Origin: Sipunculus nudus
Lineage: Eukaryota > Annelida > Sipuncula > Golfingiida > Sipunculidae
Assembly (NCBI GenBank): GCA_026874595.1
Contig: CM049317.1
Span: 77,505,891 to 77,569,890, forward strand
Direction: 5' to 3'
DNA length: 64,000 bases
Position numbers and translations under genes: made by a program. Shown piece by piece: positions 16,044-27,894 of this stretch. The notes beneath the pieces are model-generated. The model made no database searches. It saw only the letters and a list, made by a program, of their open reading frames with translations, and was not told the DNA's origin. Positions within the stretch are counted from its first letter, which is position 1; every line of letters begins with the position of its first letter.

Positions 16044-17412
16044 TGACACTACAAACCAGCCCGGCATGCACCAATATGACACTACAAACCAGCCGGCATG
16101 CACCAATATGACACTACAAACCAGCCCGGCATGCACCAATATGACACTACAAACCGGCCCGGCATGCACCAATATGACACTACAAACCGGCCCGGCATGC
16201 ACCAATATGACACTACAAACCGGCCCGGCACGCACACTACAAACCGGCCCGGAACGCACCAATATGACACTACAAACTAGCCCGGCACGCACCAATATGA
16301 CACTATAAACCAGCCTGGCATGCACCAATATGACACTACAAACCAGGCCGGCATGCACCAATACTACACTACAAACCGGCCCTGCATGCACCAATATGAC
16401 ACTACAAACCGGCCCGGCATGCACCAATATGACACTACAAACCAGCCGGGCATGCATCAATATGACTCTACACATCAGCCCTGCATGCACCAATATGACA
16501 CTACAAACCGGCCCGGCATGCACCAATATGACACTACAAACCGGCCCGGCATGCACCAATATGACACTACAAACCGGCCCGGCACGCACACTACAAACCG
16601 GCCCGGAACGCACCAATATGACACTACAAACTAGCCCGGCATGCACCAATATGACTCTACAAACCAGTCCGGCATGCACCAATATGACTCTACAAACCAG
16701 GCCGGCATGCACCAACATGACACTACAAACCAGCCCGGCATGCACCAATATGACACTACAAACCAGCCCGGCATGCACCAATACTACACTACAAATCGGC
16801 CCGGCATGCATCAATATGACACTACAAACCAGCCCGGCATGCACCAATATGACACTACAAACCAGCCTGGCATGCATCAATATGACTCTACACACCAGCC
16901 CGGCATGCACCAATATGACACTACAAACCAGCCCGGAACGCACCAATATGACACTACAAACCGGCCCGGCATGCACCAATATGACACTACAAACCAGCCT
17001 GGCATGCACCAATATGACACTACGAACCAGCCGGCATGCACCAACATGACACTACGAACCAGCCCGGCATGCACCAATATGACACTACGAACCAGCCGGC
17101 ATGCACCAATATGACACTACAAACCAGCCCTCTATGCATTAAAATGACTCTACAAACCAGCCCTCCATGCATCAATATGACACTACAAACCAGCCCTCCA
17201 TGCATCAAAATGACACTACAAACCAGCCCGGCATGCACCAATATGTCACTACAAACCGGCCCGGCATGCACCAATATGACACTACAAACCGGCCCGGCAT
17301 GCACCAATATGACACTTCAAACCGGCCCGGCATGCACCAATATGACTCTACAAACCGGCCCGGCATGCACCAATATGACACTACAAACCAGCCCGGCATG
17401 CACCAATATCAT
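16044..17412 (+). repeat. 33-bp minisatellite, about 41 copies
   Basis: The unit contains CCCGGCATGCACCAATATG followed by ACACTACAAACCAG, 33 bp in all. A variant with a deleted block (GGCACGCACACTAC then GGAACGCACC) occurs at about 16228 and again at about 16591, exactly 11 units (363 bp) apart, so a larger block was duplicated. Because 33 is divisible by three, ORFs of up to 323 codons are open on both strands; none has a plausible protein composition or conserved start. Confidence 0.97.
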
Positions 17413-17639
17413 ACAATTAAATGACTAAAGCAAATGCTGAATGAAATAAGTGAAGAGGAAGAAGAAAAGGAAGAAAGTGTAACTTTTACGACTCTTCATA
17501 TCCTGGTATTATATCTAAGTGAAGCTTGGAATCAAATAGGTTAATATATCTAGTAATTCGATGAATATGTATGACTGAACTGAATTACCCTACTCACTCT
17601 ACTAACTGTGCATTAATTTAGTTGCTATACAGATTTTGC

Positions 17640-17740
17640 CATGAATATTTGAGCCTTGTATCCCCACAAGCCATCGTCTAACCAGTGTACCCATGCGCTG
17701 ATCACTCCAAGCCAAGTTCCAAGAAACTGCCAGCAATCAC
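17640..17740 (-). pseudogene. possible decayed C-type lectin exon
   Basis: On the minus strand, after a CTGGCAG 3' splice-like site, one frame reads FLGTWLGVISAWVHWLDDG, then LWGYKA, and stops. The W-V-H-W-L-D-D-G...GY spacing resembles the WVWEATGEPIGY core of the lectin exon at 7.6 kb. The upstream GACATCTC motif is also shared (GAGATGTCA on the plus strand in both). There is no EPN/QPD motif and no final ICE. It could be a degenerate paralogue or chance similarity. Confidence 0.3.
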
Positions 17741-17744
17741 CGAT

Positions 17745-19670
17745 TAATGAGATGTCAGGTACATACTTACCCATTCATGTACATGTTACGTAGTGTCAAA
17801 GTCGGCACAGCATAATAATTTTGTGGGTCGTCACAATGTTCAGACATTTATTCAGTCCCTTATTGATTTTCAGATTGAAGTCTAATTGAATTGCTGTGTG
17901 TGTTGCTATGAAAACAAATGTAAGCTTCACGGTCTGTGCAAAGCAGATAATATTACAACCACTGAATTAATTGAAATTCACTCTCAGGCATGACTTATTA
18001 AGGGAAAATACTCTAAAGGTTTGCTCTAAATAGAGACTTTTAACGGGCAAATGATAATCTTGTGTACACCACATTCATGAAACTGACTTTCTGTTTCTGC
18101 AGGAACCTGTACATATCCATGACTGGTATATCCAATACACACGTCAAGCTCTACTGATATACTTTCGCATATATATTGTCAATGGAAGAAAAATGGTTGG
18201 GGTGTAGTATGTTTTTCAGCAAAGTAAAAATTAAATTCGTCAATAATTCAACTGTATAAAATTTTGTGATATATTTATTTTCAAATGTTAATAGCTATAT
18301 TGATTCCGATTTTTACTATAAATTCCAATTAATATTATGTGAAATAACACGGTTCATATTGAGATACTCTATAATCGTTAAAAACTTGATTCGGTAAGGA
18401 CATCTTTTCTTATCAGCAATCGCTGATCAGACAGTATCTTCACCTCTCTAAGGTGCCATATCGTTTTTACATTTCGTTTTGTAGAGACATTGGTAAACGT
18501 AGGAATAATTTTTGCATACCATTGTTTATGACGTGTTACGTGTTGTTCGTGTTAACGAAACTAACACCTTTCATTACACGCATGGAAAAACGGAAATAAT
18601 TTCCTTTATTGAATATAAATCCCCGGTTTAATTGGAGTAAAGCTCTAGAACTGGCAAAATTGCGCAAATTCATTCCTCTGCCAGTGTTTTCGCTAAAATA
18701 TCCAATACGGCAGATTTACAAAAACTAATCATGAGGCACAGTATTAGTCATAATATTTCCACCTGATATTTATTCGCAGGCCCATTAATAGGAACAGGCG
18801 CATTGGCGACGGCTTTGATTGAGATTAAAAGATGACTAGTCATGAGTACTTTCATTTTCACATGTATCAGATATATTCAAAATCAAAATGAATACTTAAT
18901 ATTTATATTAATTTAGATTAGTCATAAATTTTGAAAAAGGTTATAATAACTGAGGAGCAAAACTAAACCATCTCTTGTATCTTAAATAGTGTACTTGGTA
19001 ATAAACGCACATATATACAGAACAGACAAAGCATTATACAATAATTGTGCCAGATAATACGATTAATATATTCTAAAGCTGTCTACTTATATCTGTTATT
19101 AATTTTTGAATCACGTTGAATTTCTCTCTGACATAGCCTGATTTAACTGTCCAAATATACACTTATTAAAAGGGGAAACTATTCACTGTTTTAACATTTT
19201 AAACATTGCTCAGAAATTAAACATAGGCAAACTGCTGATACTTTTTACTACAGAATACATACGGTGATACCAGAGTTACAGATGTCTCGAGGGTTTTGAT
19301 ATGTTGTTCTATTTAAAAAAAAAGGAACTAAGAAATGTGTTCACTAATACTAATGTGCAAGAAATTTTATGGTCGGTCTAGAAAAAAATATGAGGTCACG
19401 ACTCCTCTTGTCCCGCCCATGACGCAACAACAAATATTAAAATTTAATTGTATCGTCTCTTGCTTATAATTATCTATTTAATTACTTATATATTCAATAT
19501 ATTTAATAAAAAAAAAAACAACCGTGGCATAGGGACATGTTCGGAGTATATATAAGTAAATTTAAAATGTTGTGTTGGTCAGAAGTCGCAATATGAATAG
19601 ATTATCGGGATAATTAAATTATGTACGGGCTCATATACTATTTTAAACAATCTAGATAAAAATATATATA
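17745..19670. other. no gene recognised
   Basis: AT-rich. The best splice-like signal is CTTTCTGTTTCTGCAG ending at about 18102 on the plus strand, followed by a short open stretch (GAACCTGTACATATCC..), but no family match or downstream partner was found. Confidence 0.4.
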
Positions 19671-19671
19671 T

Positions 19672-19732
19672 ATTCGAACCCACGATCTTTCGATTTCCGG
19701 TGCGGCTGGCTTAGACCTGTTGGCCATGTCAG
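19672..19732 (-). repeat. tRNA-like (SINE-type) promoter sequence
   Basis: The minus strand has TGGCCAACAGG (A-box-like) and, about 35 nt on, GTGGGTTCGAAT (B-box-like). The stems do not fold into a full cloverleaf, so it is more likely a tRNA-derived SINE head than a tRNA gene. Confidence 0.45.
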
Positions 19733-19756
19733 AACCCCAATTCATCTGTGTATTTT

Positions 19757-19840
19757 TTACACTTTTATAGGAACCAGCGAAGTGACGTCATCCAGAATCC
19801 CAGTGGCAGTGAACCACTTTTCTGTGTATACCCTTTCCAT
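19757..19840 (-). CDS. candidate terminal exon of an unknown gene
   Basis: A strong 3' splice site (ATTGTTTTTCAG) is followed by 27 codons, MERVYTEKWFTATGILDDVT then SLVPIKV and TAA. The composition is protein-like and the exon is phase 0 if spliced. I recognise no family. No upstream partner exon was identified on the minus strand within 2 kb. Confidence 0.35.
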   Translation of the reverse strand: MERVYTEKWFTATGILDDVTSLVPIKV

Positions 19841-19961
19841 CTGAAAAACAATGAACCAGCAATATATATATAAAACGATAATAGGAGAATGATAATGACG
19901 TTCCTCTTTATTAATGAAATCGATATTCACATCAAATATTGCTACTAGGAACAAGGTACCT

Positions 19962-19963
<2 letters not shown>

Positions 19964-20024
<61 letters not shown>
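19964..20024. repeat. (TA)n microsatellite
   Basis: About 30 uninterrupted TA units. Confidence 0.98.
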
Positions 20025-20027
<3 letters not shown>

Positions 20028-20302
20028 CCTCAGCAGGGTACTTAGGCCTACTCGCTTTATGATATATTATTTTATCTCTATTTTTTATTTACGCAGCCGG
20101 TCATAGGTTACTCGCAACTCCCGCGTTCGACATCAGATAACAAATAAATGGATAAAGCCTGGGGACAAATCGTGTACAAACAGGAGAGTGACTGATCGGA
20201 TTCGTATTCACAGACATATACAAAATTGTGTAATTACATAACATAAAACATACAGCCTATGATCTTCCCCCACCAAATGCAATAAAACAGAGTTTGTGCA
20301 TG

Positions 20303-20319
20303 GGGGGGGGGGGGGGGGA
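20303..20319. repeat. G homopolymer run
   Basis: Sixteen or so G in a row. Similar G or C runs occur at about 22866, 23651, 24316, 28104, 31203, 41626, 59046 and 59405. Confidence 0.9.
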
Positions 20320-20789
20320 TGCTAAGGGCTCAAAGAAGATTGAGATTTTGGTAGTCTTGATAAGATAGATTTTGATATTAAAATCAACTGGTCTGTTTTT
20401 TTTTTAATATCAAGCTTAAGCTGCTCAAGTGCATAGCATACTAAATATATTGTATTTAAAAATAAAAAAAGACATATAAAAACAAAAAACAGAACTTTTA
20501 TTAAGAAATGATAAACAAAGAAAAATGAAACGTATCGTCAATACGTATCGGTATAGAATTAAGTGTATCGCAATACGTTGACCGGAAGAGGCGGACCGAT
20601 ACCCAGCCCTAATAATTACATTTGTATTGGTCTGAAAAATGCGTTACCAGTATTTACAAGAAGCTGGGTAAGCTTATGTATAAATATCCGAACGGGGTGA
20701 TATCCCCCCCCCCTCCATATACATATATGTACCATATACATATACATATATGACATAATTGATTCTTGCGGGCTGAGCTATTCTATTCA

Positions 20790-21150
20790 ACTAAGCACCC
20801 AGTTGGTGAACCACATTCCAGGTCTTTTGATCCAAAATATTGGTGGGGGTATGCGGTCTCTGAGAACTTTCTATTTTAGCATTTTTTAATGAACCGAATC
20901 CTGGTAATATTCTCGTAACCAAATATGGTCGCACAGGTATGTTGTCTTTGAGTGATCTCTAATTTATTATATTTCTTAAAGACCTGGATTCTGGTAATAT
21001 ACTGGATCATGTGATCCAAAATGTTATCACAGATATACGGTCTCTGATTACTCTCAAGTTCAGCATGTTTTTGATTGACAAGGATCATGATTGAATTTCG
21101 GATCTGGTGTTCCAATGTTGGCGGAGGTATGCGGTCTATGAGTGCTGTTT
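20790..21150 (+). repeat. degenerate ~95-bp tandem repeat
   Basis: Four copies of a motif like GGTATGCGGTCTCTGAG (at about 20850, 20938, 21035 and 21127). Each is preceded by GATCC/AATGTTGG-type sequence and followed by TTTTAGCATTTTT-type sequence. It ends about 80 bp before the lipase exon, so it is intronic if that exon is used. Confidence 0.65.
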
Positions 21151-21232
21151 TTTCAGTGGTATTTGAATAATGTTTTCCTCGAGCTATGATAAATTTATTT
21201 TCGGAGCTGATCTCCTCTTGGTTCTACTTCAG

Positions 21233-21415
21233 GTTTGGACCCTGCTAAAAAATTGTTTGAGGACTCGGCCGCCTACCTGTGGAGGACGGACGCTGACTTC
21301 GTTGATATACTTCACACACAAACCAACGGGGCGGGCATCACTAAGGACATAGGTCACGTGGACTTCTATCCCAACGGGGGTGGACCTCAGCCCTGTGCTT
21401 TATCTGCTGATGATG
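21233..21415 (+). CDS. exon of a pancreatic-type triacylglycerol lipase
   Basis: It is bounded by GGTTCTACTTCAG and GTAAGT, 183 nt, phase 1 at both ends. The frame reads [19 protein letters not shown], then [13 protein letters not shown], then [14 protein letters not shown]. These are hallmarks of the secreted lipase family (PF00151): the Asp of LDPA is the catalytic Asp of the Ser-Asp-His triad, and HVDFYPNGG is the conserved loop after it. Codons are intact. The exons with GHSLG and the catalytic His were not found nearby, so this is one exon of a gene with long introns, or an orphan exon. Confidence 0.82.
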
Positions 21416-21960
21416 GTAAGTCAAAAACAATTATTTACGGTATTTTATTTTATTTTATTATTATCCTTGTATATTATTATTTCTATTTAGTTTTTTTGTC
21501 AACGTTTGGAAAAAAATGAGAGAAAGTTAACGATGTGGTATCTGTATGGTAGAAACATCTTTACAATGTTATATATTTTTTTTATCAAATATTTAAAATA
21601 GATTTAGATGTTAAAATATTAATTTATTTTTATAAAATGAGACGCAATGTTATTAAGATAAAATGTCATATATTTATTATTTTTAATTATAACATTTCCG
21701 TAAAATAATAATTATAAGATATTTATAAAAATAATTTTAAAATAATAATTTCAACATAAAATGGATAACAGTATGAACATTTTAAAAATAAATTAAAAAA
21801 CAAATTTTCAAATGTATTTAGTTTCAATTTTAAATTAAAATGGGCTGTTGCAAGTTGACAGACTGACGTAAGTGTAAGTTTTTACTGAACCACCTTCATG
21901 GCCTTATACGGAACTGTTTATAATACTGCGGTCAAGTACACTTTAATCAGATTGCATGCA
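21416..21960. other. AT-rich intron-like sequence after the lipase exon
   Basis: Very AT-rich (many AAAATAATAATT-type runs) without another exon. Confidence 0.5.
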
Positions 21961-21964
21961 GCAT

Positions 21965-22150
21965 TTTGTTACGAAGACAAATTGTTCAGGGGAAAATATT
22001 GGGCCAATCCCGGTTTCGAAACCATGCATGTGGTGGCTCACAAGTCCGTCGTACCAACCGCTTCGCTAGCAAAGCAAGCTTCACTAGCGAGACAGTTCGG
22101 TCGGCTTTTATCTCACCCCGTAACACACCCCCTCAGCTATCAGAACAAGA
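21965..22150 (-). repeat. dispersed tRNA-like repeat, second copy at 58.8 kb
   Basis: TGTTACGAAGACAAATTGTTCAGG..GAAAATATTGGGCC matches TGTTATGAAGACAAATTTTGCTCAGG..GAAAACATTGGGCC at 58783. In the minus direction both carry a B-box-like GGTTCGA/GTTTCGA and a GGCCACCAC/GCGCCACCG upstream box. It is probably a tRNA-derived SINE. Confidence 0.6.
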
Positions 22151-22164
22151 CTAATTATTCCATA

Positions 22165-22165
<1 letters not shown>

Positions 22166-22206
<41 letters not shown>

Positions 22207-22238
22207 ATATATATATCCATATATATATATATATATGA
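22166..22238. repeat. TA-rich microsatellite
   Basis: TATATA tract with a few CC interruptions. Confidence 0.95.
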
Positions 22239-22239
22239 C

Positions 22240-23630
22240 CCCTCCCCCTTATCACGCGAATACTGAGGTAAAGCCCTGGTGATCGAGCTGAAAATTCTTA
22301 AAGTTGTTTAAGGTACTATATAACCGCGTATATATTACAATATTATTAAAACTGACTCTGGTAGCTTTACAATTAAAGGTCAAATCGAGATGGTAAATTG
22401 AATCATCAAATTTCCGTGAAAAAGATTTAAGGTGGCGCCAAGAGTCTAGTGCTATTAAAGTGCGATTCAAAACCTTTGGCTTTTTACAATAGTTCAGAAC
22501 GATAAAAAAAACCCTGAGAAATATGAGATTTTCTGAAACTAAACTAAGAACCTGTTTCTAAGTGCGGTTACATATGGATGATTATCATTCGATAATAGAG
22601 GAAGAATTAACCTACAGCTCCCAAAGCTGCGTTCAAGGGGTGAAGACGTGCTTTTGCCGAGCTCCGTGACATTAGAACTGATATTGTATCTTGACTGTGA
22701 GAAGAAAAAGAACATGGAGAATGTATCTACTGAGAAAGGAAAAAGCCGGAAGATAAAGTCATTTGGAGGATTCTTTATGCCGCGAGAGAGGTGTAACAAG
22801 GTCAAGAAGCGGGTCCCATAAGAGTGCTATGGAGACAGGGGAGCAAAACGTCGCTTATTTTTTTTTGGGGGGGGGGGGGGGGGAGTCTACTTGTAATAAA
22901 TTTCACACAGGAAACTTGCGTCACTATCAAAGCAGACTGTGTTAAAATAAAAGAGGAGAATGCGATAGAGAGACACTTCAGAAAATATAGCATACGTATA
23001 TAAATGTTGTTGAAGAAAAAAATGAGAACACAATGTTAGTGGCAGTTAAACAGCTAGCAGAATCTGGCAGCAAGGCGACTAGAGGAAACAAGCAAAGTAA
23101 TGGAAAATGTGCACAGAGTTGGCCAAATAAAATAAAACAGAAAGCGTCATTTTATAGTCAGATTTTTTCGGTCGTGGTGTACAACTGATAAATACTGTTT
23201 CAAACCAAAGGGAAAGGAATGAGAAGTTCAAATTTGGTTCGAGAATCGACCAAAGAAGACCTATTTTGGAAGGCTCAACCCCAATTAGACAAGCATATAT
23301 CGTCGGGGATAAGGCATGTTTACGTAGAGGAACGTTGATTATAAATGGGAATATTGTTCCGATTCATGAGAGCTTATTAAGACTCAATGATGTAACTATT
23401 TAAATAAATTGAATGCTAAAATTCTTAATGGACAGTGGATATAGTGTTTACGTACAGTGTTTCAAACAATATCATTTTAATTTTGTTGAAGAAAGCTGGG
23501 TACAAAATGCGTATTATTTAAAATGGGATGTGCTTCATACATATCAATGTTTTTATTTGTATTTGAAATGTAGGTTATGTTATTTCTAGGTGCAAGGGTG
23601 CCCTCCAGTTAAAATTAGTTAAAATTACAG
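22240..23630. other. no gene recognised; G run at about 22866-22884
   Basis: Small ORFs without domains. A run of about 17 G follows an eight-T run. Confidence 0.45.
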
Positions 23631-23634
23631 AAGC

Positions 23635-24295
23635 GGATCAAGGGGGTGGGGATGGGGGGGGGGGGGGGGGGCAAGGGGGTCCGAAACCTGAAATAGTAAT
23701 CTGTTACCCATATTCTCTGAGCATTGGGGCTTATAAGAACCCTCAGTACAATTGAAAATTTGATACCAAAGCAGGGCACAAATCATAACTATTGGACCTA
23801 GAACCTTCTTACTGAAAATCCAAGGAGGTCCATGAAATGTCACCATGGAAATCTGAAATTACGTCTCTGTAAACCCATATTCTCCGAGCTATGGGGCCTA
23901 TATGCACCATCCAGAATAATTGAAAATTTGATACTAAAGTAGGGCACAAATCATAACCAATCGGCCCCAAATTTTCTAACTTTACATCCTGAGAGTTCCT
24001 CAAAAGTTCTCCCCAGAAACCTGAAATTATGTCACTGTGACCTATAATCTCAGAGATTCTGGCTATGTTTGAGCACCCCAGTAATAATGCAAAATACATG
24101 TACACACAAATTGGCAGATTTCTCAGGAATCGCTGGTTGGTGCGCTTTTTTGGGTGTTGATGAACTTGAGCTAATATGCATGAACGATGATGCCACCTAC
24201 ATTATCATAATTAGTTGCCTGTGCAAGGACATATTGTCAACATGTCAGTCGACTGAGCGTCATGACCCATGGGTTCCTTGTTTAATGGTTTCAGA
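23635..24295 (+). repeat. dispersed repeat copy (CAGGGCACAAATCATAACC family)
   Basis: Two tandem degenerate units: GCAGGGCACAAATCATAACTATTGGACC at about 23772, and TAGGGCACAAATCATAACCAATCGG at about 23941. Each is followed by AACATCCAGG- and CCTGAAATTA-type blocks. The palindromic family end, GACTGAGCGTCATGACCCATGGG, follows at 24248-24282. Family as described at 27.9-29.8 kb. Confidence 0.75.
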
Positions 24296-24818
24296 CAAAA
24301 TTTTGCAGCCAGGACCCCCCCCCCCCCCCCCTTCCCGGACACGGGGAACTTTTTTTAGGTTTAATGCATTACGTAAGCTCATGGAAAGAGCGAGAGTGCG
24401 GCGCTCAGGTTGCTTTTTATAAGATGACAGTGAACCGTGTTCAATGAACTGTGAAATCTGAACTATTACAAACTGAACGTGATCCCAGTTAAAGCTTAAT
24501 GTGTACAAAGTAGAGGATATTCTCGGATATTCCAGGGATTCATCGCTGAGGTATAAGAAGTAACTTTCTGCATCAGAGGTAGGCAAACTATTTAAGTAAA
24601 AACTTTGAAAGACATGTTTAATTAATTAGGGATACATTTCTTTATGACTTAAAGCAGGTTGTTCACATGTTGGTTCGCGAGTGTTTCATATGAATTTGGT
24701 CTAATTAACATATAAGACTACCTTGTCAAACTTAGGATAAAACTTATTTATGTTTTGTGTGCTAGTGACACAATACAGAAGTTAAGAGGTAAGAATTACC
24801 CGTATTTGTAAAACAGAG

Positions 24819-25193
24819 CAAAGCAATGTCGCCACACCAGCCGACATGAGCCAATTGGGTCTCCAGTTACTCCACCATGAGACGCACCATGAGCAAAGCA
24901 ATGTCGCCACACCAGCCGACATGAGCCAATTGGGTCTCAAGTTACTTCACCATGAGACGCACCATGAGCAAAGCAATGTCGCCACACCAGCCGACATGAG
25001 CCAATTGGGTCTCCAGTTACTCCACCATGAGACGCACCATGAGCAAAGCAATATCGCCACACCAGCCGACATGAGCCAATTGGGTCTCCAGTTACTCCAC
25101 CATGAGACGCACCATAAGCCAATTGGGTCTCCAGTTACTCCACCATGAGACGCACCATGAGCCAATTGGGTCTCCGGTTACTCCAACATGAGA
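24819..25193 (+). repeat. 75-bp minisatellite
   Basis: Four copies of a 75-bp unit (AGCAAAGCAATGTCGCCACA .. GAGCCAATTGGGTCTCCAG .. CCACCATGAGACGCACCATG), followed by two shortened units that keep only the GCCAATTGGGTCTCC..GACGCACCAT part. Apparent ORFs arise because 75 is divisible by three. Confidence 0.95.
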
Positions 25194-25317
25194 CGCAACT
25201 TTTTGTTGGGAAAGAGCAATAGGGTTTTTCAAGTTTGTTTTTCAATCTCAAAAACTCAGTTCTTAGTTACTGGTACCTTACAGAATAAAAGTGGAAATAC
25301 TTAAATAATTAATGACG

Positions 25318-27440
25318 TATGATGACGTAAGAGTAATATCTATGAATGTGAGAGACATACGAGAGAAAAAGAAGCACCGTGTAATATTTAGGAGGAATAG
25401 AAAGAATTAAGCTGACATTGAATTATTACAAGAAACTCTGATCTTTCGGATGAGAACATGTAGACACATGAATTGGGATTCAGCTGTTGGGCAGTCAAGG
25501 TAGCGAACATTGCTGTAATATTACAAGTTCAGCAATAGGCGATGAGGGTAGAGTGGTAATGATTGAAATCGTGTTACAGGAACCTAATTTATACATTGTT
25601 TGAATACACTCTCCCAATTAATTAAAAAAAAATCAGTTGTCTTTTATTAAAAAACTGGTAAAAATTTATTGATATTAAACAAAGTGATGGTTAACACAAA
25701 GTGAACAGATAAGTGATTCAACATTTAATTGGAATATTTTGAAATATAAAATTAGAAGTTAATGTATATATTTTTTTCGAAACAAAAGACAACTAAAGAA
25801 AAAGAATTTATGTTGATAGCAAATCTGCAATACACAGAAAATATGATGAAATGATGCAGGATTCGCAGGATATTTACAAAGAAAAATACATATGGTATAA
25901 TAGTGCAAAAATGGATGGATGGAGGAGGGAGAAAAAAGTACACGATATTATTTTTTTTTTAATTTAGAGAAAATAAATAGTGTAAAAAGATAAATAACAA
26001 GATTCATTGATAACAATGAAGAAATTCAGATGAAAAAGAATATATCAAATAGAGCAGTTGATTATTACAAAAAATGTATTCTTCAGATCATGCGTACACT
26101 GATAATGGCGCGGCGAAGTATTTGTTTAAAGAGGAATATACCTCTAAATTAACGGCATCGGAGAAAAGCTGATATGATTGATAAGTTACTCTGGGTGAAA
26201 TCAAAGAAACTCTTAACATATTAAAGAATGGCACAACTCCTGCAAACGATGGAACCACTTTAGAATTTAAAAAAATATTTCTCGAATGAAATAAAATTTA
26301 CGCTGTTAAATATTTTCGATTGCTCGTTCATGAAAAATAAAATGTCAAACTCACAAAAATAAGGGATGATTATCCTGATATAGAAAAGAAAGGTAAAGAT
26401 AGGACATTATGAAAAATGTAGACCAAATCTCTATAATAATGATTACACATTCATTTCATAAACGATTTCTAGACGTATAGCTAAATTTCTGCTGAAACTT
26501 ATTCATATAAATCAGCATGCATATGTGAAAGGCAGATAAATTTGTGAAGCTATCAGGACAATTATAGATATCCTTGATTATATTAATCTTAAAAACCAGC
26601 CATGTATCCTTATACTCGTCGATTATGAAAAACCTTTTGATTCATTAGAATTGGAATCTAATTTTAAAACATATTTAATTTAAAATGTTTTACAATAGCA
26701 TTTCAGCATGTGTTATCATTAACGGTCATACTTCTGGTTACTTTCCATTACCATGAGAACCCAGATACGTTGACCCTTTGTATCAATAGCTATTTATCTT
26801 ATCACTTGGATTACTCGCATAAGAAATAACAATGATATTAAATGTATTCAGGTCATAAGTACTGAAATAATGAAATGACAATACTACGGCCTGCCAAAAT
26901 AAGTCTACACCAGAGTTCTTTTTGGAATCTCTTAACAGATTATCATTATGTTCAGGTGTAAAAATACACGAAGAGAGGTAGCTTACATAAAGAAACAGAT
27001 TATTTAAGAATAACATAGACCAGACAGATAAAAATATTGGGAATGCATGTGATTGAAGAGCAGTCCGAGCGGTTGAAATTAAACACTGAACCTAAACCAG
27101 ACCGTTCAATATGTATTGTCATCAAGGAAGTCACGAGACTTAACATTATAAAGTCGTATATTAATTTCAAAGTCATTATGTTTTTTCCGTGTGCTCCTGA
27201 ATAGTCAATACTAGGTAGAAAAGTTACAGGGTCTGTATTAAATACCGGAATTTTCTGTGAATCAATGACAGGTGTGTATTGCAATGAAACACACATTTCC
27301 CCCTTCTCATTCTTAACAAGCATTTTATTCAAACAAATTTATTAACAGAAAAATACCCCGTCCCTGGCTAGCAAATAGTCCATTTTTAAGGGAAAAAATC
27401 AACAGAATGTTTGCAAACTTATATCAGAACCAATTAGTGT
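25318..27440 (+). mobile_element. heavily decayed L1/Tx1-like LINE ORF2
   Basis: The plus strand encodes, in scattered frames, endonuclease start (SMNVRDIREKKKHRVIF, ADIELLQETL), linker (EKSTRYYFFFNLEKINSV), and RT blocks (LNILKNGTTPANDGTTLEF, KKGKDR, HAYVKGR, CILILVDYEKPFDSLE, ISACVINGHTSGYFPL, RIRNNNDIK). The order is that of LINE ORF2. The endonuclease is cut after its first strands. Dozens of stops and frameshifts are present, and the catalytic YADD box is not recognisable. It is an old dead copy, not the partner of the 2.8-4.9 kb copy. Confidence 0.8.
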
Positions 27441-27544
27441 AGTGTAGTGCAGTGTATTGTCTTGATTTGAGTAAATTAATAAACTCACTCAATTTAAAGG
27501 ATCCCAATCACCTATCTGACCTTTATAAAGTAAAGCGAATCCAT

Positions 27545-27725
27545 TGACATCACTGCATCTGGCAGCAGGTCAGATAAGCCAAGCTTTGCAAATGGCGTTT
27601 TGCAACACGAGACTTTTCTACCTCCGCATATATGCATACCACCTTAGGTTACATGTTTATCCCGTTGGTCAACATTGCTGTATTAACAAACATTTTGTTG
27701 ATAAACAGGTTCATACATCTTTCAC
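27545..27725 (+). repeat. dispersed repeat (family of 14.6 and 30.2 kb)
   Basis: GGCGTTTTGCAACACGAG, CCACCTTAGGTTACATG and AAACAGGTTCATACATC align in order with the copy at 30.2-30.4 kb. Confidence 0.6.
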
Positions 27726-27894
27726 GAAGGCGATATAAGTACTTTTCACAACCAAAATTACCCTTAGATCATTAATATATACACAGAGGAAGCCAGATAT
27801 CAAATATATCCTTTTTTTCAAAAGGTAGGAAAATGGGCAGCTTAAAGCTTGATTAATGCATGGACATACGAAATTTTTCAAATGTTTGAGTGTT

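Noticed and set aside
16041-17012. 323-codon minus-strand frame rich in Val/Leu/Cys/His
   Set aside because: 33-bp minisatellite artefact; equally long frames exist on the other strand.
24846-25148. 100-codon ORF with MSQLGLQLLHHETHHEQSN repeats
   Set aside because: 75-bp minisatellite with no start context or splice signals; other frames are equally open.
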